A stretch of 64,000 nt of DNA from an uncultured Prevotella sp. (GCA_947164965.1 CAMUYR010000004.1:62001-126000); one strand, 5' to 3'; counted from the stretch's first letter, positions 6,634 to 14,781 are shown. Program-made: numbers and translations. Notes: a model not told the origin generated them from the sequence alone.

Positions 6634-8736
6634 ATGAGTAGCAAAAGAGTATTATTCCTGTTAGTGCTTACGAACTCCTTTTTTGTTGTGGCTGCTCATA
6701 CAAATGGGCAGTCACAACAGGCAGACAGCATTCGCAACGACAGCATTTGGAAAAACGAGGTGCTGGACAGTGTCGTGGTGAAAGGTTCTATGGTTATTCA
6801 CGACCACGACAAAGACATATGGACCATTACCGACGAGATGCGGCAACGCACGTATGACACCAACGAACTGTTAGGCAAGATACAAGGTTTTTTCTATAAC
6901 AGGGCGACCAGAAGCCTTTCTTATATGGGACGCGATAATATCCGTTTCCTGATTAATGGAATTGAGAAAGAGGCCGACTACGTAGGCATGCTGGCCAATA
7001 AGCGGTTTAAGAAGATAGAAATCACCCAGCACCCGACAGGCCGCTATCAGGAATACGACGTGGTTGTGAATCTCATTACCAAGACAGGGTGGCTAGGTTA
7101 TGAAAGTAGTTTGTTAGGCAGTCTGAATTCAGGACCTTCCAAAGAGAAGACTGAAGCATATCCCCGTTCTTCCTTTTCTTTTACCAGCCCTAAAGTAGAT
7201 GCCTCTGTCAACTACTTATTCCGACACAAAGATGAAGTGAGGAATATCAAGATGACCATGAAAGAACAGGACATATTACAATACAATACACTTGATGACA
7301 AAGAATCGAAGGATTATTCACAAGCAAACATTCATTACGCCTGGGCTGATGCAGACTATAAAATTAACAAGAAGCATACTGTATCATTCAAATATGCCTT
7401 TGCGTGGCAAGACGATAATCAGAACAGCAATTATCTGATGGAGAAATATGATATTAGTCAGCATACAAGCCAGTTGATTAAACGCTTTAACAGAGACGAT
7501 GTACAAAGGAAATTCCATGCGCTCAGCGTCTATTACAGAGGAAACTATAAAGGATGGAACCTCTATTCCGACGTTACCTACAGCTATCAGCACGACTACC
7601 GCCATTACGACTTTTCCGAGCAGGGCTATCAAACGAGCACCTATACTGACAATACCTATAATGTCTTAAAGTATAATGTCGATGCCAATATCAACCTCAG
7701 CAAGAAAAGCAAATTTAATGTCGGTTTTCAAGGTACATACCGGAATCTGACTGACGGTTTGTCTGACAACAGACAAGAAATGAGTTATCGTAGTTTGTAT
7801 AGCAGAATCTATGCCAAGCTAAGCCATCGCTTCTCGCCTCATGTTTCGGGGGATATAGGAGGAGTGGCAGAATATTCTCATTCCCGCAGTTTTAATGAAC
7901 AGACGGATCACCAGCTTCTTTGGGGCGGCAATGCACAGCTGCGTTTTAGAACTTTGGACAACAAACTGTCGGCCAATCTGGATTACAGATACCAGTTGAC
8001 ATATCCCTCTGTCATGCAATTATCTGTTGTCAAGCGCACCCTCGACTCATTGATGGTCAGCTCTGGCAAGGCTGATTTGAAGCGTTCTGCCAATCACTAT
8101 CTCTCTGCAAGCATTTATTACTCCAAGTTCGGACTTTGGGCTGTTGTGAATCATAATGGGAATCACGTTGCCCCTGTATATAAGACGTCAGAAGGTAAGA
8201 TATGGCAGACATACGATAACATGAAGCGGTCGTCATTGCGACTGATGGCATTCTACAAAGACGAAATCAAGTGGAAGAACGCCTCTCTTGTGATAGATAT
8301 GAATGCCAGTTACGAAACGGCATCCCTGAAATATGCATCTGAACGCAAAAGCACATCATGGATGGAAGCTACTTGCGGTTTAACCTACCAGCACGACAAA
8401 TGGGGAGATTTTACGATAAACTATTTGCTTCAACCTCGAAAAACACTTACGTTCCAAAGCTCATCGTACACCTACAAGAAAGACGGATTTGAAGTGGCCT
8501 ACGGAAAAAGTTTCTTGAATGAAAAGCTATTATTTCAACTCAACTATCATCTGCCATTCAAGTGGGCAGCTGACTATGAGTCATACAGCAATACCTACAC
8601 ACCAGCCTATACCCGCGAATACGCCTATGACAGTTATTCGGCACAAAAGAATATGTTAAGCTTAGTCGTCATCTACAGGTTTGCCCATGGCCGTCAAGTC
8701 AGAAAGCTGAATAATCGGCAGGCAACGGCTGAGTAG
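6634..8736 (+). CDS. Outer-membrane beta-barrel protein (TonB-receptor-like, no carboxypeptidase-like domain)
   Basis: 700 residues from the ATG at 6634, preferred over an upstream TTG because it starts a signal peptide (SSKRVLFLLVLTNSFFVVAA). Residues about 45-160 resemble a TonB-receptor plug (VLDSVVVKGS, ITQHPTGRYQEYDVVVNLITKTG); the rest is alternating aromatic/polar strands typical of the OMP_b-brl_3 barrel family, ending ...MLSLVVIYRF. It lies between the precursor and the peptidase-exporter genes, where other clusters place HlyD-type adaptors. It may let the mature peptide cross the outer membrane, or take it up; direction cannot be read from the sequence. Confidence 0.75.
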   Translation: MSSKRVLFLLVLTNSFFVVAAHTNGQSQQADSIRNDSIWKNEVLDSVVVKGSMVIHDHDKDIWTITDEMRQRTYDTNELLGKIQGFFYNRATRSLSYMGRDNIRFLINGIEKEADYVGMLANKRFKKIEITQHPTGRYQEYDVVVNLITKTGWLGYESSLLGSLNSGPSKEKTEAYPRSSFSFTSPKVDASVNYLFRHKDEVRNIKMTMKEQDILQYNTLDDKESKDYSQANIHYAWADADYKINKKHTVSFKYAFAWQDDNQNSNYLMEKYDISQHTSQLIKRFNRDDVQRKFHALSVYYRGNYKGWNLYSDVTYSYQHDYRHYDFSEQGYQTSTYTDNTYNVLKYNVDANINLSKKSKFNVGFQGTYRNLTDGLSDNRQEMSYRSLYSRIYAKLSHRFSPHVSGDIGGVAEYSHSRSFNEQTDHQLLWGGNAQLRFRTLDNKLSANLDYRYQLTYPSVMQLSVVKRTLDSLMVSSGKADLKRSANHYLSASIYYSKFGLWAVVNHNGNHVAPVYKTSEGKIWQTYDNMKRSSLRLMAFYKDEIKWKNASLVIDMNASYETASLKYASERKSTSWMEATCGLTYQHDKWGDFTINYLLQPRKTLTFQSSSYTYKKDGFEVAYGKSFLNEKLLFQLNYHLPFKWAADYESYSNTYTPAYTREYAYDSYSAQKNMLSLVVIYRFAHGRQVRKLNNRQATAE

Positions 8737-8761
8737 TCATCAGCCATCACAGTAATTAAGC

Positions 8762-10969
8762 ATGAGACATATAGTTCTATTCCGCCAACTCGATGCCATG
8801 GACTGCGGCCCTGCATCGCTGAAGATGATAGCGGGATATTATGGAAAAGAGTATTCTATACAAACACTGCGCGACTATTGCTATATCACCCGTGAGGGCG
8901 TTTCGATGCAGGGCATCAGCGAGGCCGCAGAGCGGATAGGCTTTCGCACTTTAGGGGTCAGACTCACATTCGACCAATTAAAAAATGACGTACCTCTGCC
9001 GTGTATCCTTCACTGGAATCAGCAGCACTTCGTGGTTTGCTACAAGGTGAAGCAGAGAAGACGGGGAAAAGATAAAGTATATATTGCTGACCCTGCATCG
9101 GGGAAAGTGGTCTATCAAAAGGATGAATTCTTGAAATGCTGGGCCTCTGACCAGAAAGGACAGTCCCCCCAGGGATTAGCCTTGCTTCTGGAACCTGGCC
9201 CAGACTTCTTTAGCCGGACAGATGAAAGCAGGAAGCCACATCGTAGGATACAGTTCTTTATGCGTTACTTCCGGTCATACGTCCGTCAATTGTTCTTCCT
9301 GTTGCTATGTCTATTGGCAGGCAGTGCCATTCAAATGGCTTTCCCTTTGCTAACACAGGTGATAGTGGATAAGGGCATCGGAGCTCATAACCTTAGCCTG
9401 ATTACACTGGTGCTCATTGCCCAATTGGTGCTGACCTTTGCGCAGATGACTACTGATTTTATCAATGGATGGTTGACGTTGCGCATGAACACGAAAGTCG
9501 GGATAGCCATGATTTCTGACTTTCTGGCAAAACTCATGAAATTGCCATTACGTTATTTTGATACGAAGAACACGGGCGATATCATGCAGCGCATTAATGA
9601 TCATGACCGCATCAAACAGTTACTTACCGGTTCATCACTTAACATAATTTTTTCGGTATTTAATTTTATTGTCTTTTCAGCTATCCTGGCCTATTATCAC
9701 CTGTTCATACTCTGCCTATTTCTAGTTGGTAATATACTCTACGTCTTATGGGTGTGCTTCTTTATGCGATACCGAAGGGAACTTGATATCCGACGTTTCA
9801 ACCAGTCTGCAGCTGAACAGCAGAACATCATCCAGTTGGTACAAGGCATGCAAGACATTAAACTGACTGGCTGCGAACGGCAAAAGCGATGGGAATGGCA
9901 GCGCATACAGAGAATGCTCTATAAAATCAATATCCGGAGCCTTCAATTGGGACAGTGGCAACAATTAGGGCAACTCTTCTTTTCACAAACCACCAATGTT
10001 ATTATCACATTCATTGCGGCCAAAGCGGTCGTTGACGGACAACTGACATTGGGTATGATGATGTCACTCACTTATATCATCGGCCAGGTAACGACACCCG
10101 TAAGGAATTTGATAGGTTTTGCACGTGAGTTGCAAGATGCTGCTATTAGTATGGAGCGTCTTGATGAAATCCACCAGCGTCCTGATGAAGAAGCTGTTGA
10201 TGATAACCGTCAAGCAATCCTTCCCGATAATCATGACATTACTTTGGATCATGTATGGTTCAGCTACAGCGGTGCACGACGGAACTATGCTCTTCAAGAC
10301 ATCTCCCTCACCATACCCGCTCAAAAGGTGACGGCTTTGGTAGGAGCCAGTGGTAGCGGGAAGACCACCCTGATTAAGTTGATGTTAGGATTTTATGAAC
10401 CGTTAGAGGGACATATAGAAATAGGTGGCGTTGATCTCGGGAAACTCAGTCCGCGTACATGGCGTAATAGTGTGGGAACCGTCATGCAGGATGGTTTTAT
10501 CTTCTCTGACACCATTTCCCATAATATTGCTTTGGGCGATGATGTGATTGACGAACAGCGATTGCAACATGCCATTCATGTGGCTCACATTAATGACTAT
10601 ATAGATTCGCTACCCCTACGGTTACGCACAAAGATCGGAGCAGATGGAAACGGTCTGAGCCAAGGTCAACGGCAACGCATCCTTATTGCCCGGGCCGTCT
10701 ATAGATCGCCCAAGTTCATCTTTCTCGATGAAGCCACCAATGCTCTTGATGCCAACAATGAAAAGATTATCATGGAAAATCTTCGTGAATTCTATCGAGG
10801 GCGTACCGTTATCATAGCAGCGCATCGGCTTAGTACGGTTAAGGATGCTGATAATATAGTTGTCTTGGATCATGGATGTGTTGTTGAACAAGGTAATCAT
10901 CAAGAGTTGGTTAAACAACATGGAACTTATTATACACTTATCAAAAACCAACTTGAATTAGGAATGTAA
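8762..10969 (+). CDS. C39-peptidase-containing ABC exporter (PCAT)
   Basis: 735 residues with three parts: an N-terminal C39 peptidase (C15 in QLDAMDCGPAS, H89, D110), a six-helix membrane domain (about 175-460), and an ABC ATPase with Walker A GASGSGKTT (about 526-534), signature LSQGQRQR (about 629), Walker B FIFLDEATNALD and switch AAHR. PCATs cut substrates after a Gly-Gly leader while pumping the core across the inner membrane, matching the GG precursor two genes upstream. All catalytic residues are intact. No HlyD/MFP or TolC gene lies nearby, so the outer-membrane step must use the adjacent barrel or a partner elsewhere. Confidence 0.93.
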   Translation: MRHIVLFRQLDAMDCGPASLKMIAGYYGKEYSIQTLRDYCYITREGVSMQGISEAAERIGFRTLGVRLTFDQLKNDVPLPCILHWNQQHFVVCYKVKQRRRGKDKVYIADPASGKVVYQKDEFLKCWASDQKGQSPQGLALLLEPGPDFFSRTDESRKPHRRIQFFMRYFRSYVRQLFFLLLCLLAGSAIQMAFPLLTQVIVDKGIGAHNLSLITLVLIAQLVLTFAQMTTDFINGWLTLRMNTKVGIAMISDFLAKLMKLPLRYFDTKNTGDIMQRINDHDRIKQLLTGSSLNIIFSVFNFIVFSAILAYYHLFILCLFLVGNILYVLWVCFFMRYRRELDIRRFNQSAAEQQNIIQLVQGMQDIKLTGCERQKRWEWQRIQRMLYKINIRSLQLGQWQQLGQLFFSQTTNVIITFIAAKAVVDGQLTLGMMMSLTYIIGQVTTPVRNLIGFARELQDAAISMERLDEIHQRPDEEAVDDNRQAILPDNHDITLDHVWFSYSGARRNYALQDISLTIPAQKVTALVGASGSGKTTLIKLMLGFYEPLEGHIEIGGVDLGKLSPRTWRNSVGTVMQDGFIFSDTISHNIALGDDVIDEQRLQHAIHVAHINDYIDSLPLRLRTKIGADGNGLSQGQRQRILIARAVYRSPKFIFLDEATNALDANNEKIIMENLREFYRGRTVIIAAHRLSTVKDADNIVVLDHGCVVEQGNHQELVKQHGTYYTLIKNQLELGM

Positions 10970-11031
10970 CACAATTGTATAACCATTTAAACAAAAAAGA
11001 AGTATGAGTCCATAAGATAAATAGCAAAACA

Positions 11032-11063
11032 TTTGGGTGTATGGGAGAATTATAGTAACTTTG
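11032..11063 (+). promoter_or_regulatory. Promoter of the structured RNA
   Basis: TTTG (11032-11035) and TAACTTTG (11056-11063) with 20 bases between. Transcription would start near 11070, just before the first paired segment of the RNA. Confidence 0.75.
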
Positions 11064-11069
11064 CACCCA

Positions 11070-11245
11070 TAGTGATCGACAGCTTTCTTGTCAGTCTATC
11101 GAATTAGCAGTTCAACAGGCAAAACTCACAGGGAAGGATGTCTTGTCGGCTCACGTTCCAATACAACGGAAACGTGGGCTTTTTGGCATAGCATCTGTGA
11201 GTGGGCACCTGAACTGCTAAGCCCAGATAGACTGATGTTGCCAAA
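11070..11245 (+). ncRNA. Candidate structured RNA, long interrupted hairpin (6S-like shape)
   Basis: Four nested perfect helices: TCAGTCTATC 11091-11100 with 11226-11235 (10 bp); TTAGCAGTTC 11104-11113 with 11211-11220 (10 bp, plus A11114-T11210); ACTCACAG 11124-11131 with 11195-11202 (8 bp); and CACGTT 11152-11157 with 11171-11176 (6 bp, extended by CC/GG). They are separated by small internal loops, giving one rod of about 145 bases behind its own promoter. There is no convincing reading frame. The overall shape recalls 6S RNA and the Bacteroidales conserved-RNA motifs, but I cannot match it to a named family. It may instead be the leader of the gene at 11315, whose ATG lies about 245 bases after the start site. 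No clear terminator separates them. With 10970-11069 this fills the gap between exporter and next gene. Confidence 0.65.
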
Positions 11246-11314
11246 GTAACAAGTCCACGTCTTCCGTTTCTATCAACTCTATTTATTAATTAGATAAAAA
11301 GGAAAAGAAAGACA

Positions 11315-11800
11315 ATGAACAGAAACGACGAAGAAGCCCTTGGCTTACTAAATCGCCTGCTTGAAGGGCTGCATCAGGCAGGGCTTGAGAATTTCGGCAG
11401 CCACATCAATCTCGTGTATGTCGCCCCTGGCGCACAGTATGTTAACCATATCGACACACAGGTGTTCGGTGAACGGAAACCGCAGAATGCGGTTCAGGAG
11501 ACTCCCGTGAAAGACACACCACCGCCACTACCACCTGAACTCAGCACTGACAAGGCCATGGCGCTCTGGCAGAAAGCACAGCGGGCTGGCTTTGTGGATG
11601 CCGACTATCAGCCACTGCTCTCACGCACGCAGTCGGCATTGCTAGCCGATGCGATGGCCGAACGCCTAGGCATTAAGGAGAAGTGGAAGGTGTTTGAGGC
11701 GCTGTGGAACAGAAAGAACATGCGGAGTGATTATAATTTGGCTCTTACCAGAAAACTGTCGCTGGATTTTCAAGATGAGTTGAAAAGAGTGTTTGTATAA
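11315..11800 (+). CDS. Hypothetical protein (161 residues)
   Basis: Soluble protein with a proline-rich middle (about 62-74, TPPPLPPEL) separating an N-terminal region (HINLVYVAPGAQYVNHIDTQVFG) from a C-terminal helical region (KAMALWQKAQRAGFVD, LGIKEKWKVFEALWNRKNMRSDY). Similar arrangements occur in many uncharacterised Bacteroidales proteins, often near mobile genes, but I cannot give a function. It is followed by a strong hairpin terminator and preceded by the structured RNA, with which it may share a transcript. Confidence 0.7.
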   Translation: MNRNDEEALGLLNRLLEGLHQAGLENFGSHINLVYVAPGAQYVNHIDTQVFGERKPQNAVQETPVKDTPPPLPPELSTDKAMALWQKAQRAGFVDADYQPLLSRTQSALLADAMAERLGIKEKWKVFEALWNRKNMRSDYNLALTRKLSLDFQDELKRVFV

Positions 11801-11810
11801 ATCCAAACTA

Positions 11811-11842
11811 AAAGTCCCGGTGCTCATGCATCGGGACTTTTT
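11811..11842 (+). terminator. Intrinsic terminator
   Basis: AAAGTCCCGGTGC (11811-11823) pairs with GCATCGGGACTTT (11828-11840) with one G-T pair and a TCAT loop, flanked by A and T runs, so it may work in both directions. Confidence 0.85.
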
Positions 11843-11907
11843 AAAGTGATCTTTAAATATATTGTGGAACTGGCCTGTCTATCAGGAGACCAGCATCAAT
11901 ATCACAT

Positions 11908-12093
11908 TTAATCTTGAAAAATCGGATTTTCTGCTATTACTTGCTTTGCAGGTATGCGGCGAATAACTTGGTCTGCTCCACAAACTACCACATTCTGACC
12001 TCTTAATGCTTTTTCCTGAAGCATTCTCTTTTCTGCAATCTCCAAACCACGACGCAGCTTTTCGTTAAAATCCTGAATTTCTTTATTTGACAT
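11908..12093 (-). CDS. Small protein downstream of zeta-like toxin, probable antitoxin
   Basis: 61 residues from the ATG at 12093 (NKEIQDFNEKLRRGLEIAEKRMLQEKALRGQ...): a charged helical N-terminal half and a short C-terminal half (VVVCGADQVIRRIPAKQVI). It overlaps the end of the zeta-like kinase gene by 11 bases on the same strand, so expression is coupled. Size and pairing suggest the cognate antitoxin. No antitoxin family is recognised with confidence. Order (toxin first) is the reverse of classic epsilon-zeta. Confidence 0.6.
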   Translation of the reverse strand: MSNKEIQDFNEKLRRGLEIAEKRMLQEKALRGQNVVVCGADQVIRRIPAKQVIAENPIFQD

Positions 12094-12658
12094 AACTTTG
12101 CATTTTTGAATACAACAATACTTCATCTATAACAGTATCGGCATTTCTGCCACCAGAGGCTATTTGCTTGCGAGGATTCTCACTGTTATCAAATATAACC
12201 CAAGAATCCACTTCTTGCATAAATAGATTAAACAAGTTGGAAATTCCAGCAACGTATCTTCTATTAATTACATCTTGGGGGATATTGTGACCACCATTGG
12301 CAACTCGCTCTGAAACACGTAACTGAGCTAACTCTGGAGAGTTCAGCCAGAAGAAAAGAACTTTTACCACATAGCCTTTAGCCTGTGCACGACGCACAAG
12401 ATTAATATATGACTTAGTAGCTAGTGTAGTTTCTATAGAGAATGTTTCATCTTTCTCCAACAGTTCATCTATTCGTTTTAGCATCAATCGTCCTGCTTCT
12501 ATAGCTACACTTTCTGGATTAAATGGTGAAAGACCTCTTGCAATTTCATCAGCATTCACGAACTCCTTGCAATTAAGGATTTCAGGCAGTACAGTATATG
12601 ACGCTGTTGTCTTTCCTGCGCCATTGCAACCACTAATGATATATAAGTTCTTATCCAT
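12083..12658 (-). CDS. Zeta-toxin family P-loop kinase
   Basis: 191 residues. Walker A is G10-CNGAGKTT, followed by family features NADEIARGLSPF (zeta-type Asp after strand 2), SIETTLAT, and a basic lid region (RVSERVANGGHNIP, DVINRRY). Zeta toxins phosphorylate UDP-N-acetylglucosamine at its 3' hydroxyl and poison wall synthesis; the stand-alone bacterial family also includes uncharacterised kinases. The ATG at 12658 is favoured by the TACCTTTG box just upstream; the longer frame would run through the opposite vapE promoter. A small overlapping downstream gene is the likely antitoxin. Placed at the edge of a mobile module, where such pairs stabilise elements. Confidence 0.78.
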   Translation of the reverse strand: MDKNLYIISGCNGAGKTTASYTVLPEILNCKEFVNADEIARGLSPFNPESVAIEAGRLMLKRIDELLEKDETFSIETTLATKSYINLVRRAQAKGYVVKVLFFWLNSPELAQLRVSERVANGGHNIPQDVINRRYVAGISNLFNLFMQEVDSWVIFDNSENPRKQIASGGRNADTVIDEVLLYSKMQSYVK

Positions 12659-12666
12659 TTCGGTGG

Positions 12667-12674
12667 CAAAGGTA
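12667..12674 (-). promoter_or_regulatory. Promoter -7 box of the zeta-toxin operon
   Basis: CAAAGGTA on plus, TACCTTTG on minus, 9 bases from the toxin ATG. The transcript would be nearly leaderless. Confidence 0.65.
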
Positions 12675-12735
12675 CGAATAAGTGAGCACAATACAAAACA
12701 AAAAGACATTTTTTTGTTTTGTATTATCATCAGAC

Positions 12736-12757
12736 CGTAGTACCTACGCGTAGTACC
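12736..12757. repeat. Direct repeat in the vapE / zeta divergent control region
   Basis: CGTAGTACC occurs at 12736-12744 and 12749-12757, 13 bases apart. It lies between the divergent promoters and could be a repressor site. Confidence 0.45.
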
Positions 12758-12788
12758 ACACAGGGTAGTTGGAACGAAATAAAATGCG

Positions 12789-12796
12789 TACCTTTG
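12789..12796 (+). promoter_or_regulatory. vapE promoter -7 box
   Basis: TACCTTTG with a TTGG about 20 bases upstream; start of transcription near 12803, supporting the ATG at 12821. Confidence 0.7.
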
Positions 12797-12820
12797 CCGC
12801 CGAAAACAAATAATTCGGTT

Positions 12821-14176
12821 ATGGACGAAAAGAAGAAAGGGAAGAAGAAAGAGACGTCTAACAGTAACGAAGGACACAAGAAGCCGTGGCAGGAGGTGTA
12901 TGCCACGCCTGAGGAGATCAAGGCGATGCTAGCCAACCGCGTGTCGTTACGATACAACGAGGTGCGCGGACGCACGGAGATCCACTACTACTCACGCGGG
13001 CCGGAGATACGTGTCGACGACCAAGGCCTGCTGACCATCTTCGGGGGCGACGGCGGTGTGACGGACGGATACGACAACCTGACCGACCGCGACGTCAACA
13101 CACTGTGGACGGAGCTCAGCAGCGAGAAACCGGTCGTCAAGGAACACCTCAGAAGCGTCATTGAGTCGGACTATGTCCACAGGTACCACCCGTTCCGCTT
13201 CTATCTCGAGCACCTGCCGCCATGGACTGACGACGGGGGAAACGCCATCCTGGACCTGTCGCTCACCGTCAAGGTGAAGGGCGATGACGATGAGCAGATC
13301 CTCTTCTACCTGTATCTGCAGAAATGGCTCGTGGGTATGGTGGCATCATGGATGGAGGATGCTGTGGTCAACAACGTCATGCTGGTGCTCATCGGCGACC
13401 AGGGAGCATACAAGACCACATGGTTTGCCAATCTGCTGCCGCCGCAGCTGCGCCAGTACTTCTACACCAAGGCCAACTCGGGACTCGTGTCGAAAGACGA
13501 CCTCCTCACGCTGGCCAAGTACGGACTGGTATGTTGGGAGGAGCTGGACTCCATGCTGCCCAAGGAACTCAACAAGCTGAAGGCGGCCATGACCATGCCG
13601 TCCATCAACGAGCGTGAGGCCTATGCCCGATATCATGAGAACCGTCCGCACCTGGCATCGTTCTGCGGCACGGGCAACAACGTGCAGTTCCTCAGCGACA
13701 CGACGGGTACGAGACGGTGGCTGCCATTCGAGGTGGAATCGATAGAGAGTCCGCTGACCAAGCCCTTCGACTACGACGCGATCTATGCGCAGGCATACGC
13801 CCTCTACCGCGAGGGCTTCCGATACTGGTTCGACCGGTCGGAGATAGAGCAGCTGCAGCACCATAACGAGCAGTTTGAGACGCCCAGGTTGGAGCACGAG
13901 CTGATAGAGCTGTACTTCCGTAAGCCGTCAGGCAAGGAGCCCGGTGAGTTCATGCCCGTATCGCTGGCCCTGCAGATCGTGGGCGCAGGCATCACACAGA
14001 AGCTGAACACAGTGACGCTGGGACGGGCATTCAGGGAACTGGGATTCCAGGACCGGGTGCAGCGCCATACGCGCGGCTACGTGGTGGTGCGACGATCGGT
14101 GGATGAGATGCGCTCAATACGGCAGCTGCCACCACAACAGACGGGAACGGATACAGATGGAACAGAGATTTTCTGA
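12821..14176 (+). CDS. VapE (virulence-associated E) domain P-loop protein
   Basis: 452 residues with a Lys-rich N-terminus (DEKKKGKKKET) and a VapE/primase-helicase-type NTPase core: Walker A GDQGAYKTTW (about 192-201), Walker B VCWEELDSM, and the conserved GTRRWLPFEV (about 296-305). VapE proteins are superfamily-3-like helicases and replication proteins of satellite phages and integrated elements. The upstream frame is excluded by the promoter at 12789. The gene opens the module VapE-DUF4248-HU-smalltalk-amidase that is widely scattered in Bacteroidales chromosomes. Its G/C-rich codon use differs by eye from the flanking zeta genes, consistent with separate origins. Confidence 0.85.
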   Translation: MDEKKKGKKKETSNSNEGHKKPWQEVYATPEEIKAMLANRVSLRYNEVRGRTEIHYYSRGPEIRVDDQGLLTIFGGDGGVTDGYDNLTDRDVNTLWTELSSEKPVVKEHLRSVIESDYVHRYHPFRFYLEHLPPWTDDGGNAILDLSLTVKVKGDDDEQILFYLYLQKWLVGMVASWMEDAVVNNVMLVLIGDQGAYKTTWFANLLPPQLRQYFYTKANSGLVSKDDLLTLAKYGLVCWEELDSMLPKELNKLKAAMTMPSINEREAYARYHENRPHLASFCGTGNNVQFLSDTTGTRRWLPFEVESIESPLTKPFDYDAIYAQAYALYREGFRYWFDRSEIEQLQHHNEQFETPRLEHELIELYFRKPSGKEPGEFMPVSLALQIVGAGITQKLNTVTLGRAFRELGFQDRVQRHTRGYVVVRRSVDEMRSIRQLPPQQTGTDTDGTEIF

Positions 14177-14184
14177 AATCCTCT

Positions 14185-14214
14185 GCGTACCGTGCACACA
14201 CATAGGCGGTACGC
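14185..14214. repeat. Inverted repeat after vapE
   Basis: GCGTACCG (14185-14192) and CGGTACGC (14207-14214) are exact reverse complements 14 bases apart. No T-run follows on the plus strand, so it is either a weak terminator or a protein site related to the GTAC-rich repeats upstream of vapE. Confidence 0.45.
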
Positions 14215-14296
14215 GTAAAAAACTAAAAAAACTACTGTTTCATCTGTGCATCTGTTACATATAACATCAAGTTCAACTTTAAAACTTCAAAACATT

Positions 14297-14476
14297 ATGA
14301 AAGCAATGTCAAAACAACAGCTGGCCGATGCGGCCGGTGTCAGCGTAGACACACTCGCAAGGTGGCTGGCGCCGCACAGAAAGCAACTGGAGGCTCTCGG
14401 CATGAAGCCGAATATGAGAGTCCTGCCGCCTAAGGTCGTGGTATATATCGTCGAGACGTTCTGTATAGACGTTTAA
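14297..14476 (+). CDS. DUF4248 family helix-turn-helix protein
   Basis: 59 residues: an HTH (MSKQQLADAAGVSVDTLARWL) followed by a short tail (LEALGMKPNMRVLPPKVVVYIVE) characteristic of DUF4248, small putative DNA-binding proteins that accompany VapE/HU modules in Bacteroidales. The ATG at 14297 is used because the family begins just before the HTH; an upstream ATG at 14246 would add an unrelated 17 residues. Role unknown, perhaps regulation or excision of the module. Confidence 0.75.
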   Translation: MKAMSKQQLADAAGVSVDTLARWLAPHRKQLEALGMKPNMRVLPPKVVVYIVETFCIDV

Positions 14477-14519
14477 CGGCGCTTATCTCGCCTAAAGCGG
14501 CACTGAGCCGCACGTGTTC

Positions 14520-14539
14520 TTTGAATTATTGTACCTTTG
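14520..14539 (+). promoter_or_regulatory. Promoter of HU-HIG copy 1
   Basis: TTTG (14520-14523) precedes TACCTTTG (14532-14539) with only 8 bases between, shorter than usual; the TTTG may be unrelated. Start near 14546 gives a leader of about 230 bases. Confidence 0.6.
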
Positions 14540-14545
14540 CAAGTG

Positions 14546-14746
14546 GCTTTAAGGGAGCAAAGAGATGCTTGCTACGGGGCGTGCCAAAGGCTGCTATGAC
14601 TGATGCCAAAGGCTGCTACGACCCACGCTGAAGCTCGCTATGGGGGAAGCGAGGCATCGCAATGGGGCAAAGGAGCCTGCGGAACAACCGGAAGGAGCCT
14701 GCGGAGCACCCGAAAGAAGCACTTGGAGCAACCCGAAAGAGCCACG
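14546..14746 (+). repeat. Long repeat-rich untranslated leader of HU-HIG copy 1
   Basis: No reading frame. Contains a 19-base direct repeat starting TGCCAAAGGCTGCTA at 14582 and 14604 (one mismatch), two GGAGCCTGCGGA copies, and a CTCGCT/AGCGAG hairpin. It may fold or simply be decayed element sequence. Confidence 0.5.
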
Positions 14747-14781
14747 TTTAATGTTTAATCTTTAATGTTTAATGTAAAATG
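14747..14781 (+). repeat. 5 x 7-bp tandem array ending at the HU start codon
   Basis: Units TTTAATG, TTTAATC, TTTAATG, TTTAATG, TAAAATG. The last unit contains the ATG (14779-14781) of the HU gene. Confidence 0.85.

Noticed and set aside
8762..10969. ABC protein as a multidrug exporter
   Set aside because: The complete C39 peptidase domain (C15, H89, D110) and the neighbouring GG-leader peptide make a peptide exporter far more likely.
12659..12877. Longer N-terminus for the zeta-like toxin starting at 12877
   Set aside because: The extension would cross the divergent vapE promoter and its own -7 box and adds no domain; the ATG at 12658 fits the P-loop position.
14747..14781. Heptamer and octamer arrays as CRISPR repeats
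   Set aside because: Units of 7-9 bases without spacers; no cas genes in the window.
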